Of a DNA stretch of 64,000 bases, positions 18,701 to 26,256 are shown piece after piece; within the stretch, counting starts at the first letter, position 1; each line of letters begins with the position of its first letter. The notes under the pieces are model-generated. The model did not search any database. It was not told the DNA's origin and saw nothing but the letters and a program-made list of their open reading frames with translations. Source of the DNA: Luteimonas abyssi (GTDB lineage Bacteria > Pseudomonadota > Gammaproteobacteria > Xanthomonadales > Xanthomonadaceae); assembly GCF_001482195.1 (NCBI RefSeq), contig NZ_KQ759763.1:3571559-3635558 (forward strand), read 5' to 3'. A program made the translations under genes and the position numbers.

Positions 18701-21544
18701 GTCGGCCAGATCGAAGGTCACGTCGTTGCTGTCGTCGGCCTTGGTGACCACGATGTTGCCGTCGGCGTTGTTGAGATCGACGTCGTTGCCGGTCGCGCTG
18801 TTGACGCCGACATTGGTGCCGTTCGCGCCTTGCGCGCTCACGTTCCAGCCGGCGTTGGCGATGTCGCTCACGTCGTTGAGCTGGTTCATGTTGGCCGCGT
18901 CGGTACCGGCGACGCCGGGTGCGACGTTGCCGATCACCAGCCCGCCCGCGTCGATGCCGGCGTTGGTGATGCTGGGGCCACCGACGATGGTCAGGCCGTC
19001 GTTGGTGATCGACGTGTCGCCGACGTTGACGCTGCCGGCGACGTTCAGATCGTCGGCCAGGTCGAAGGTCACGTCGTTGCTGTCGCCGGCCTTGCTGACC
19101 ACGATGTTGCCGTCGGCGTTGTTGAGGTCGACATCGTTGCCGGTCGCGCTGTTGACGCCGACGTTGGTGCCGTTCGCGCCCTGCGCGCTCACGTTCCAGC
19201 CGGCGTTGGCGATGTCGGCCACGTCGTTGAGCTGGTTCATGTTGGCCGCGTCGGTACCGGCGACGCCCGGTGCGACGTTGCTGATCACCAGCCCGCCCGC
19301 GTCGATGCCGGCGTTGGTGATGCTGGGGCCACCGACGATGGTCAGGCCGTCGTTGCTGATCGACGTGTCGCCGATGGCGAGACTGCCGTCGTCGCCGAGG
19401 TCGATGTCCTTGTTGAGCTTGATCTCCAGGGTGTCGGTGCCGTTGGCGACCACGCCGATGTTGCCGTCCGTCAGCGCGGTCTCGTCGGCGGCACCGCCCA
19501 CCAGGTTCACCGTCTCGCCCAGCTGGCGGTCGACATTGGTGCCGGCATCGCCGGCGAACGTCAGCGGCGTATCCGCCAGGGCGGTCACCGAATCGTCGAC
19601 GTAGGACTTGTTGACGATGTGGGTGGCGTCGGTGATCGGCCCGTCGTAGCGCGCGCCGCCGGCATCGACGGTGAAGCTGTCGCCGAGCTGGGTGGTGCCG
19701 GTGGTGGTCAGGTTGGTCGTGGTCACGCTGTCGCCGTCGATCACCGTGTCGCCGACGGTGATGCTGCCGGCGACGTTAAGATCGTCGGCCAGGTCGAAGG
19801 TGACGTCGTTGCTGTCGTCGGCCTTGCTGACCACGATGTTGCCGTCGGCGTTGTTGAGATCGACATCGTTGCCGGTCGCGCTGTTGACGCCGACATTGGT
19901 GCCGTTCGCGCCCTGCGCGCTCACGTTCCAGCCCGCGTTGGCATCCCCGTTGAGCTGATCCAGCGCGCTCTGCACGCTGGTGTGGCCGGTGCCGTTCACG
20001 GTCAGGCCCGTGGTCACGGCGCCCGTGCCCGGGTCATAGCTCGACGTGCCTCCGAACCCGTTGGCGACGCTCACGCCCAGTGCGTTCACGTCCTGCGCCA
20101 CCCCGTCGACCGCCTGGTTGGTGGCGTGCAACTGCGATCCGTTGATGGCATCGGTGCTGGTCGCGTTGATGCGGCCGGCGCCGACGTTGGTGATCGTGCG
20201 CGTCAGGCTGGCATTGCCGACGCTGACCGTCGCCGTCGGGGTCGCACCCGCGAACGTGTAGGTGGTTCCGGCGATCACGGTGTTCGGCGTCGCGACGACC
20301 GCGGCGGTCTGCGAACCGGCGCCGAGGGCGACGGCCGACTGGTGCGAGACGATCGCCGACGTGCCGATTGCGGTGCCCGAGGTCGCCGCGGCGGCGACGT
20401 TCGACTGGCTGCCGAACGCCACCGATCCGGTGCTGAGCGCACTGGCGCTGTTACCCAGCGCCGTCGCCGAATCCAGCAATGCACGGGCGTTGCGACCCAT
20501 CGCGATCGTGTTCGCGGCACTCGCCCTGGCACCGCCGCCGATGGCGATGGCATCGGCGGCCGTCGACTGCGCGCCGCTTAAGGCATTCGCACCGATCGCC
20601 ACCGAACCGATGCCGGTCGAGCGCACGGCATCGGCTGCGGCCAAGGGCGTCGTAGCGTTCTGCATGGCCCCACCGAGGGCGACCGCATTCTGGCCGAGCG
20701 CGGCCGCCTGCTCGCCCATCGCGACCGCGCCGGCGGCCGTCGCCTGGGCCGAGGAGCCGATCGCGGTCGTGCTCACGCCGGTGGCGGTGGTCTGCGCACC
20801 CAGCGCCAGCGCGTTGGCGCCGGTGGCCTGGGTTCCCCGGGTGGCGCCGCCGCCGATGGCGATGGCGTCGCTGCCGTCTGCACGGGTCTGTTGGGCGATC
20901 AAGGTGCTGTTCCATGTCGACGAGCGTGTGCCGATCGCGACCGCGCGGGTGCCCTGCGCATGCGCGCCAGCGCCCATCGCGATGCTCGACCCGCCTTGCG
21001 CGTACGAGCCCGAGCCGATACCGATCGCTTCGGTGCCGGTCGCCGCGCTCTGGCGGCCGAGGGCGATCGCGCGGGTGCCGGTCGCGGTCGCATGCGCGCC
21101 CACGGCGACACCTGCATTGGCGGCATTGGCGTTCGCGCCCAGCGCGGTCGATCCGAAGACACCGGTGCTGGTCGCCCGGGCGTTGGCGCCGATGGCGGTT
21201 CCGCCGTTTCCGGCGCCGTTGCCGTTGCCGGAAAATGCGTTGAACCCGACGGCGACGGCACAGCTCGTATCGTTGTCGTTGTAGTTCGGAATGCCCGGAT
21301 TGTTCTGGTTGGCCCACGCGCCCTGGCAGGCTTCGGCCACGGCGCCGGTGCCGGCCTGGTACGACACCGCCTGGACGGGCGAAACGGCCAGCATCGCGAG
21401 TCCCAGTACGCCCAGCGCCGGGCCGCCGCGATGGACACGGGTGACAGCACCGGGGCCGGCGCCGCGGTCGCCTGATGCGAACTCCGATGCGACGACCAGC
21501 TGCCTGAGGGTCCGGTTCCAGACTTTCTTGAAAATCCTGTTCAT
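15701..21544 (-). CDS. YadA-type trimeric autotransporter adhesin
   Basis: 1947-aa trimeric autotransporter (type Vc). The N terminus is an extended signal peptide of the ESPR type (NRIFKKVWNRTLRQLVVASE), then a hydrophobic core ending VQA. Residues about 80-450 are head repeats of the YadA beta-roll type (A.A.G..A.A.G..S.A.G). A long stalk follows, built of repeated segments such as GWNVSAQGANGTNVGVNSATG and neck motifs GTDAANMNQL. A second head/neck region and a short coiled coil (IGQVNTRIDEIDGRVTNIEGDI) come before the C-terminal YadA anchor (YRGATASAMAMAGL...FSVGAGIQW, ending in an aromatic residue). AAGGA ribosome-binding site before ATG 21544. Two stalk segments are encoded by an exact 1083-bp tandem duplication. 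Confidence 0.96.
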   Translation of the reverse strand: MNRIFKKVWNRTLRQLVVASEFASGDRGAGPGAVTRVHRGGPALGVLGLAMLAVSPVQAVSYQAGTGAVAEACQGAWANQNNPGIPNYNDNDTSCAVAVGFNAFSGNGNGAGNGGTAIGANARATSTGVFGSTALGANANAANAGVAVGAHATATGTRAIALGRQSAATGTEAIGIGSGSYAQGGSSIAMGAGAHAQGTRAVAIGTRSSTWNSTLIAQQTRADGSDAIAIGGGATRGTQATGANALALGAQTTATGVSTTAIGSSAQATAAGAVAMGEQAAALGQNAVALGGAMQNATTPLAAADAVRSTGIGSVAIGANALSGAQSTAADAIAIGGGARASAANTIAMGRNARALLDSATALGNSASALSTGSVAFGSQSNVAAAATSGTAIGTSAIVSHQSAVALGAGSQTAAVVATPNTVIAGTTYTFAGATPTATVSVGNASLTRTITNVGAGRINATSTDAINGSQLHATNQAVDGVAQDVNALGVSVANGFGGTSSYDPGTGAVTTGLTVNGTGHTSVQSALDQLNGDANAGWNVSAQGANGTNVGVNSATGNDVDLNNADGNIVVSKADDSNDVTFDLADDLNVAGSITVGDTVIDGDSVTTTNLTTTGTTQLGDSFTVDAGGARYDGPITDATHIVNKSYVDDSVTALADTPLTFAGDAGTNVDRQLGETVNLVGGAADETALTDGNIGVVANGTDTLEIKLNKDIDLGDDGSLAIGDTSISNDGLTIVGGPSITNAGIDAGGLVISNVAPGVAGTDAANMNQLNDVADIANAGWNVSAQGANGTNVGVNSATGNDVDLNNADGNIVVSKAGDSNDVTFDLADDLNVAGSVNVGDTSITNDGLTIVGGPSITNAGIDAGGLVIGNVAPGVAGTDAANMNQLNDVSDIANAGWNVSAQGANGTNVGVNSATGNDVDLNNADGNIVVTKADDSNDVTFDLADDLNVAGSITVGDTVIDGDSVTTTNLTTTGTTQLGDSFTVDAGGARYDGPITDGTHIVNKNYVDDSIGELADTPLTFAGDAGTNVERQLGQTVNLVGGATDEAALTDGNIGVVANGTDTLEIKLNKDIDLGDDGSLAIGDTSISNDGLTIVGGPSITNAGIDAGGLVISNVAPGVAGTDAANMNQLNDVADIANAGWNVSAQGANGTNVGVNSATGNDVDLNNADGNIVVSKAGDSNDVTFDLADDLNVAGSVNVGDTSITNDGLTIVGGPSITNAGIDAGGLVIGNVAPGVAGTDAANMNQLNDVSDIANAGWNVSAQGANGTNVGVNSATGNDVDLNNADGNIVVTKADDSNDVTFDLADDLNVAGSITVGDTVIDGDSVTTTNLTTTGTTQLGDSFTVDAGGARYDGPITDGTHIVNKNYVDDSIGELADTPLTFAGDAGTNVERQLGQTVNLVGGATDEAALTDGNIGVVANGDDTLEIKLNKDIDLGADGSVAIGATSITNDGLTIVGGPSITVGGIDAGGNRITNVADGQADSDAATVGQVTDAIDANRTRYYSVNSTGGGNFDNDGATGEDAIAAGKDAEAEGDDAIALGRGAIASDEGAVAVGADAQAAALNSMAIGAGAVASHANSIALGAGSATTVGAQTGYDGAFVGTSSSTGEVNVGGRQITGVAAGSADTDAVNVSQLQAGVQNAVETSNAYTDSQIGQVNTRIDEIDGRVTNIEGDITDIRGDITSIDGRVTDIEGTVENITVTIDEFDGRVTDIENGASGAFQVKQGETYVAPTPTGSNASAGGNGARASGDNSTAIGNQAVASGDNSTAIGQGATASHANSVALGQGSATTVGAQASYEGAYVGNSSSTGEVNVGGRTISGVAPGRAGTDAVNVNQLNAGVDHAITQSNLYTDSRIGQIQEDMWTMERGYRGATASAMAMAGLPQAYLPGKSMLAVGVGGYQSEYGMAVGLSGITDNGRYVYRAQASGNTARDWGFSVGAGIQW
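17274..18356 (-). repeat. 1083-bp tandem duplication, copy A, within the adhesin stalk
   Basis: Comparing line by line at an offset of 1083, I found no difference to copy B over the whole unit (361 codons). The repeat continues for about 40 bases into the sequence after copy B. The flanks diverge immediately upstream of 17274. The unit contains two GWNVSAQGANG stalk modules and two neck motifs. Confidence 0.93.
18357..19439 (-). repeat. 1083-bp tandem duplication, copy B, within the adhesin stalk
   Basis: Second copy, directly adjacent to copy A and identical by eye, including synonymous positions. A third, diverged and incomplete copy continues to about 19930 and lacks the identity. Length is a multiple of three, so loss or gain of a unit keeps the frame. 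Confidence 0.93.
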
Positions 21545-22023
21545 GGCGAGGTCCTTGTGATGATGTTGGATCGCAGCGAGCGAGCGCGGAATGTGTGGGC
21601 GATGGCGAACGGATCGACATCGCCGTCATGGCCGGTCGGCCGGGTCGCTTCGGGGGGGGAGCGACGCCGGCCCGGAGAAAGGCCACCTCTCCGCCGGACC
21701 GCGGCCATCGGGCGATGCGGTTCCGTTACCAGGCCCCAGCATCGGCAACCGGACATTTCGACGGCAGGGGGCGACCGCGAACCCAGCGTTCGCGTTACAC
21801 GAACGGGTCGACGTCCGGGCAGGCGCGAAGGCGACGGCCGTCGGGTTCGACGGCATCGACGTTCGCGAGCGTGGTCCGCGTGAGAAGACGCGGTCCCCGC
21901 GACACGGTTGCCGGCGCCATGCGATGCGTCGCGGCGGTCTCCTGGGCGGCCGCCTCGGCCGCGCCCCGACCTCGCCGCGGGGGGAGACGGTCCGCTGTCG
22001 CGGACCGGACCGTTATGCCGGCA
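21545..22023. other. Intergenic leader of the adhesin gene
   Basis: About 480 bases between the LysR gene and the adhesin start, both on the minus strand. It must hold the adhesin promoter unless the adhesin is read through from the LysR gene. The AAGGA ribosome-binding site is at the adhesin-proximal end. Short open frames are present, but none has a convincing start or protein. I could not assign promoter boxes or a terminator with confidence. Confidence 0.5.
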
Positions 22024-22944
22024 TCACGCCGACCGGAACTCCGACGAGAGAAGACCGATGCGTTCCTGCAGAAAGGTCAGCAGGGCCCGCACTTTCTTCG
22101 AGTTGCGACGGCTCGGCGTATACAACGCGGCCAACGTGCGCTGCGCACCACCGTGCCCGACCAGGACCGGCGTCAGGCGTCCGGCCGCGATCGCGTCGGT
22201 CACCAGGCAGTCGGGCTGCAGGGTGATGCCGAGTCCTGCTTCGGCCGCTTGGATCAGCCGGTCGGCGCTGGTGCTGCGCAAGCGTTCGCGGACGCGGAAG
22301 AAGTGGCTCTGGCCGTCCACCGACAACTCCCAGCCGCCTCGCGTGTCCCGCCAGGCATCCAGCAGACCGTCGTGATCGGCGAGCATGCGCAGCGATGTCG
22401 GTGCACCGTACGTGGCGAGATAATCCGGGGAGGCGCAGAGGATTTCCTGGCATTCGCGCAGCGGGAGGCACACCCAGCCTTCCTCGTCGCCCTGGAGGAG
22501 GCGGATGGCGACATCGGGATCGGAGCCGTCCTCCGCGGAGGGGCTGGCGACCACGATGTCGAGCACGATCTGCGGATACGCCGCGGCGAACGCATGCAAG
22601 AAGGGCGCGAGCCGACGCGCCAGCACGTCGTTGCCCAGCTTCACGCGCAGTCGCCCGCGAATCAGGTTGTGGAAGCTGGCGACGAAATCGCTGGCCGCGT
22701 CCACGGATTCGAGAATCCGCACGCATTTGGCGTAGTAGACCGCGCCCACCTCGGTGGTGCGGATGCCGCGGGCGACGCGCTCGAGCAGCACCGCACCCAG
22801 CCGCTGTTCGAGCACGCTCACCCTGCGGCTGAGCACCGACTTGGTGGTGCCCAGGCGGCGGGCGGCCTCGGTGAATCCACCGGATTCGACCACGATGGCG
22901 AAGGCCTGGAGATCGGCGAGCTCGATGTCCACCTTCATCCGCAT
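22024..22944 (-). CDS. LysR family transcriptional regulator
   Basis: 306-aa LysR-type regulator. The N-terminal winged helix-turn-helix is clear (LADLQAFAIVVESGGFTEAARRLGTTKSVLSRRVSVLEQRLGAVLLER). The C-terminal substrate-binding domain follows (RGRLRVKLGNDVLARRLAPFLHAFAAAYPQIVLDIVV...GLGITLQPDCLV). GGAG precedes ATG 22944. It is the last gene of the five-gene minus-strand cluster, 33 bases after the kinase-like gene, and lies just upstream of the adhesin gene in the direction of transcription. LysR genes are normally divergent from their targets; here it is co-directional. Plausible targets are its own operon and the adhesin, by inference. Confidence 0.93.
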   Translation of the reverse strand: MRMKVDIELADLQAFAIVVESGGFTEAARRLGTTKSVLSRRVSVLEQRLGAVLLERVARGIRTTEVGAVYYAKCVRILESVDAASDFVASFHNLIRGRLRVKLGNDVLARRLAPFLHAFAAAYPQIVLDIVVASPSAEDGSDPDVAIRLLQGDEEGWVCLPLRECQEILCASPDYLATYGAPTSLRMLADHDGLLDAWRDTRGGWELSVDGQSHFFRVRERLRSTSADRLIQAAEAGLGITLQPDCLVTDAIAAGRLTPVLVGHGGAQRTLAALYTPSRRNSKKVRALLTFLQERIGLLSSEFRSA

Positions 22945-22977
22945 GTCGCTCCGACGTGGCGGATCGTCCGCATCCGA

Positions 22978-24048
22978 TCAGGAAGCGCCGGCGATCGGAA
23001 CGGATGCACCGAACGGCAACCGGAACCAGATCTCGAAGCCGCCGTCCTGGCGCTCGACCAGTTCCAGCCGGCCGTGCATCTGCATCAGGACCGCGCGGCT
23101 GATCGCCAGCCCGAGGTGCGCGCCGGGCGTCGCGGCGGTGATCAATTCGCCGAAGCAGTCCTCGTCGAAGCCGCCGGGCTCGCATCCGATTTCGATATCC
23201 AGATGACGCCGGACGGCGTCCGGCGACAACGTCACCACCAGGGTGCCTGACGACAGGCCCTCCAGCGCGCGCACGATCAGGTTGATCAGCACCAGCCGGA
23301 GCGCGATGTCGTCGAGCGTCACCCGCACCGGCGGCGCCGGCGCGCGGACGTCGAGCACGACGCCCTGCATCCTCGCCTGGAGCTGAAACGTGTCCTGGAT
23401 GAAGGCCGCGATGGACTGGGTATCGAAGATGTCCGAACGCACCGTGCTGGGATCGCCGAACGCGATCAGGCCGTTCATGCACATGGCATCGAGCCGGATC
23501 GCCGCATGCCGGATCGCCGCGATCGAATGCAGCAGGGTCTCGTCCGACCCGACCCCGCTCTCGAGCACGCGCGCCTGGCCCAGCACCTCCACCAGCGGAC
23601 CGCGCATGTCCCCGATCACGGCGGCCAGCGCGCTCATGCCCTGATAGCGCGGCATCGTCGCCGCGGACATCTGGTGCGTCGCGGGTAGCCGACGGCGCGT
23701 GCGATCGCGTTCCAGCGCCACGTCGTAGCCCACCTGCTGACGGTGACGCAGGGTCCGCATCAGGTCGCTGGCGTCGAGCAGCACGAAATGGCGGGTCTCG
23801 TCCTCGGCGACGATGTGGATATCGACGAAGCGGTTCTCCGCGATCTCCAGCGCCGGGACGATATCGGGCGGATCACCGTCGCCGACCAGGAGATCGAGCA
23901 GCCGCTGGATCGTCTGCGCCTGACCGCCGGCCTCGTCGCAGAAGCGTTCCAGGTCGCCCACGATGTCGAGGACCTCGCCGTGTGCATCCACGGTCACGAC
24001 GACCGGTGCGCCCAGGCCGACATCGGGGCGGGAACGCCTGTCCTTCAC
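22978..24048 (-). CDS. PAS plus degenerate histidine-kinase-like protein (pseudokinase)
   Basis: 356-aa soluble protein. Residues about 14-95 look like a PAS domain (VVVTVDAHGEVLDIVGD...RHFVLLDASDLM). Residues about 140-200 align with a dimerisation/phosphotransfer helix pair, but the H-box reads VIGDMRGPL, so Gly146 replaces the phospho-acceptor His. Residues about 240-346 resemble a GHKL ATPase. The N-box keeps only one Asn (NLIVRAL), the DxGxG box is lost (EIGCEPGGF) and only LGLAIS is kept of the second glycine box. Catalysis is therefore unlikely; a scaffold or sensory role with the GTPase is more likely. GTG start at 24048 overlaps the GTPase stop by 4 bases (GTGA). Confidence 0.8.
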   Translation of the reverse strand: MKDRRSRPDVGLGAPVVVTVDAHGEVLDIVGDLERFCDEAGGQAQTIQRLLDLLVGDGDPPDIVPALEIAENRFVDIHIVAEDETRHFVLLDASDLMRTLRHRQQVGYDVALERDRTRRRLPATHQMSAATMPRYQGMSALAAVIGDMRGPLVEVLGQARVLESGVGSDETLLHSIAAIRHAAIRLDAMCMNGLIAFGDPSTVRSDIFDTQSIAAFIQDTFQLQARMQGVVLDVRAPAPPVRVTLDDIALRLVLINLIVRALEGLSSGTLVVTLSPDAVRRHLDIEIGCEPGGFDEDCFGELITAATPGAHLGLAISRAVLMQMHGRLELVERQDGGFEIWFRLPFGASVPIAGAS

Positions 24049-24557
24049 CACACCGCCTTGCCCAACGCCACCAGCGCGTCCTCGATGCCGTGGCCGGTCT
24101 TGGCGCTCGAACTGAAGACCTGGTGCTGCAACGTCAGCGCCTCCATCCGGGCCGGCGGAATTTCCCAGCGAGCGGCGAGATCGCATTTGTTGAGCAGCAG
24201 CATCGTCGGAAGTTCACGATCCAGCAGGCGGCAGGCCTGATCCCGCAAGGCGAGTGCGGTATCGAGAGTATCGTTACGGGTCCCATCCGCGACGAGCAAC
24301 AGCCCGTGCGATCCCGTCAGATAGCTTGCCCGGACTTGATCGATGGCGCCAGCCCCCGCGATGTCCCACAGCACCATCCGCATCGTGCGCCCGGGCTCGG
24401 GCTCGAAGGTCTTGCTGTCGACGCGCACGCCGATGGTGGTCAGATAGCCTTCGGAAAAGGTGTTGCGGACCGCACGGGTGACGATGCTGGTCTTTCCGAC
24501 GGCGAACTCGCCGAGCGTGCAGATCTTGCGGGTGGTCACATTCGCGTTCGCTTTCAT
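24045..24557 (-). CDS. Rab/Ras-like small GTPase (bacterial)
   Basis: 170-aa single-domain GTPase with all Ras-superfamily landmarks: P-loop GEFAVGKTS (16-24), switch I YLTTIGV with Thr41, DIAG (65-68), NKCD (123-126) and SAK (151-153). The YxxTIGV and WDxAG patterns are closer to Rab/Ran/Roc proteins than to Era/Obg-type bacterial GTPases. The catalytic Gln after DxAG is replaced by Ala69, so intrinsic hydrolysis should be weak or depend on a partner. There is no C-terminal prenylation cysteine. It lies between the OmpA-like membrane protein (4-base gap) and the pseudokinase (4-base overlap), which argues these are partners. Confidence 0.9.
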   Translation of the reverse strand: MKANANVTTRKICTLGEFAVGKTSIVTRAVRNTFSEGYLTTIGVRVDSKTFEPEPGRTMRMVLWDIAGAGAIDQVRASYLTGSHGLLLVADGTRNDTLDTALALRDQACRLLDRELPTMLLLNKCDLAARWEIPPARMEALTLQHQVFSSSAKTGHGIEDALVALGKAVW

Positions 24558-24561
24558 GCGC

Positions 24562-26256
24562 CTACGGCTCCACGGGAAAAGGGGAAATCAGCAGGGCCGC
24601 CGAGCGCGATCGCCCGCGATAGGGCAACGTGCCCAGTCGCTGGCGATCGACGACGACCACCGATGGCGCGTGGAGGTCGGCCATGACCTCCGTCGCCAAC
24701 CATTCCGCACGTCGTTCGCGCAGATGGCGGTTCAACGCATATCCCCCCAACTCGTCCGTGTATCCCACGGCTTCCATCCGGAAACCGATTCTTTGTGGTG
24801 TTGCGATCGCCTGGAGCTCCTGCAGCCGCGACACCAGCTGCTCCAGACGGTCTTCCATACCGGTCGCCGGTACGACCGTGCCGCTGTCAAACCCGATGCC
24901 GAGTGCTTCGACGCCGGCAATGCCGGCTTCGATGTCGTCCTGCCGCGGATAACGCGTTCCGGACAGATCCAGTGCCGTGACCCCCGGCGGCGGTGCCGCA
25001 GTCTGCAGGCGGTGCCGGGTCGCGAACGTGATGTCGCCGCGCAGCGGCAGCCTGCCTTCGGCGTCGGGCGTGCCGACGACCTCCAGCGGCAGCGCCAGCA
25101 TCCGCGCCGCCCGACGCCGGACCACGTCCGGATCGAGCGACAGATAGGGCGACAGGACCCACCGTGCCTCGACGTCCGGAAACGTCCGGGTCACGAGTCT
25201 GCGCGGATCCGGTGCGTCCGGATCCAGCAATCCGCGGACATCGACGGCGTTGCGCGCCCGGCGGTCGAAGGCCACGACCTGCAGGCCCGGAACCGACGCC
25301 AGCGCCTCGCGCATCGCCTCGGCCCGCATCGACCAGCGGACCCCGGTGGCGACGTAGGCGGCCAGCGCCGCGAACACGACACCGATCAGCAGCCACGCGG
25401 CCCAGCGCCGTCGGCCGGCAGCCGGACCGACACGCGCGGCGGCGCCGTTGAGTCGGGCGAGATGGTCCGGTTCGAGAGTCCGGACCGGGCGGTCCACATC
25501 GGCGAGTGCGCGGCCATGCTGCGCGTGCAGGGCCTCGTTGACTTCATCCAGGCGCGCGCCGAAGTCTCCCGTCGGAACCCCACGGACGAAGGCCACCATC
25601 CAGGCCGTCGGACCGTGACTGACCACCAGCCGGTAATCGCCGACCTGGGCATGTCCGATGCCGGGCCGCGCACCGCCGACGGCCACCGACTCGCGGACGA
25701 ACTGGTTGATCGCCGCGAACATGCCGGCGACCGCGTCCGCGTCGAGTTCGGGCAAGTCGTCCGCGGTCACATGTCCCAGCAGCAGGCCGGAGTCGGGACA
25801 AATCAGGAACAGATGCTCGACCTGGTAGCGCGTGGTGTGGCGCAGCGCGACCTGGGCATACGGCACGCCCAGGCGCCACGCGTCCCAGCGCCAGCGCAGC
25901 GCGCGCAGGGAGAACGCCGAACGCATGGTGCCGTCGAGATCGTCGGCCAGTTGCTGGAACGTCTCGGCCAGCGAGCGTCTGATCGCGGCACCGATCACCG
26001 GATACACCGCGCCGATCACCGCCTGCGGTCGCCGTGCGACCGCCTGCTCGAACGAGTCGACCATCAAGTCCGCGAGCGATCGGGCCAGGCGCGAATCCGG
26101 CGCGTCGCGGATGTCCGCGGCCAGTCGGTCGGGCACCCGATCCAGTGCCTGGTCCAGGCGCTGGATCTCCAGATCGACGCCGCGCAGGCGCGTCTGTTCG
26201 GGCGCGCTCAACAGCTCGCGAAGGCGGTCGTAGTCGCCGCGCACGGCGCGCCTCAA
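24562..26256 (-). CDS. Inner-membrane protein with roadblock/longin-like region and OmpA-like peptidoglycan-binding tail
   Basis: 564-aa single-pass protein. The cytoplasmic N half (1-280) is helical up to about 140. Then comes a region (HLFLICPDSGLLLGH...AGMFAAINQFVRES...YRLVVSHGPTAWMVAFVRG) whose strand-helix pattern looks like a roadblock/longin-type GTPase platform; this is my pattern reading, not a confirmed domain. A transmembrane helix spans 285-305. The periplasmic part has one or two BON-like segments (MREALASVPGLQVVAFD) and an OmpA-like domain at about 495-564 (GYTDELGG...LNRHLRERRA) retaining the Asp and Arg used for peptidoglycan binding. Start ATG overlaps the stop of the coiled-coil gene. 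Confidence 0.8.
   Translation of the reverse strand: MRRAVRGDYDRLRELLSAPEQTRLRGVDLEIQRLDQALDRVPDRLAADIRDAPDSRLARSLADLMVDSFEQAVARRPQAVIGAVYPVIGAAIRRSLAETFQQLADDLDGTMRSAFSLRALRWRWDAWRLGVPYAQVALRHTTRYQVEHLFLICPDSGLLLGHVTADDLPELDADAVAGMFAAINQFVRESVAVGGARPGIGHAQVGDYRLVVSHGPTAWMVAFVRGVPTGDFGARLDEVNEALHAQHGRALADVDRPVRTLEPDHLARLNGAAARVGPAAGRRRWAAWLLIGVVFAALAAYVATGVRWSMRAEAMREALASVPGLQVVAFDRRARNAVDVRGLLDPDAPDPRRLVTRTFPDVEARWVLSPYLSLDPDVVRRRAARMLALPLEVVGTPDAEGRLPLRGDITFATRHRLQTAAPPPGVTALDLSGTRYPRQDDIEAGIAGVEALGIGFDSGTVVPATGMEDRLEQLVSRLQELQAIATPQRIGFRMEAVGYTDELGGYALNRHLRERRAEWLATEVMADLHAPSVVVVDRQRLGTLPYRGRSRSAALLISPFPVEP

Noticed and set aside
17274-19930. CRISPR-like regular repeats
   Set aside because: The regularity comes from 1083-bp and roughly 350/730-bp coding modules of the adhesin, not short palindromic repeats with unique spacers.
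15995-20581. A 1528-codon open frame on the plus strand opposite the adhesin gene
   Set aside because: Its translation is repetitive in step with the adhesin repeats and has no signal, domain or ribosome-binding site. It is an antisense shadow caused by high GC and the repeat structure.
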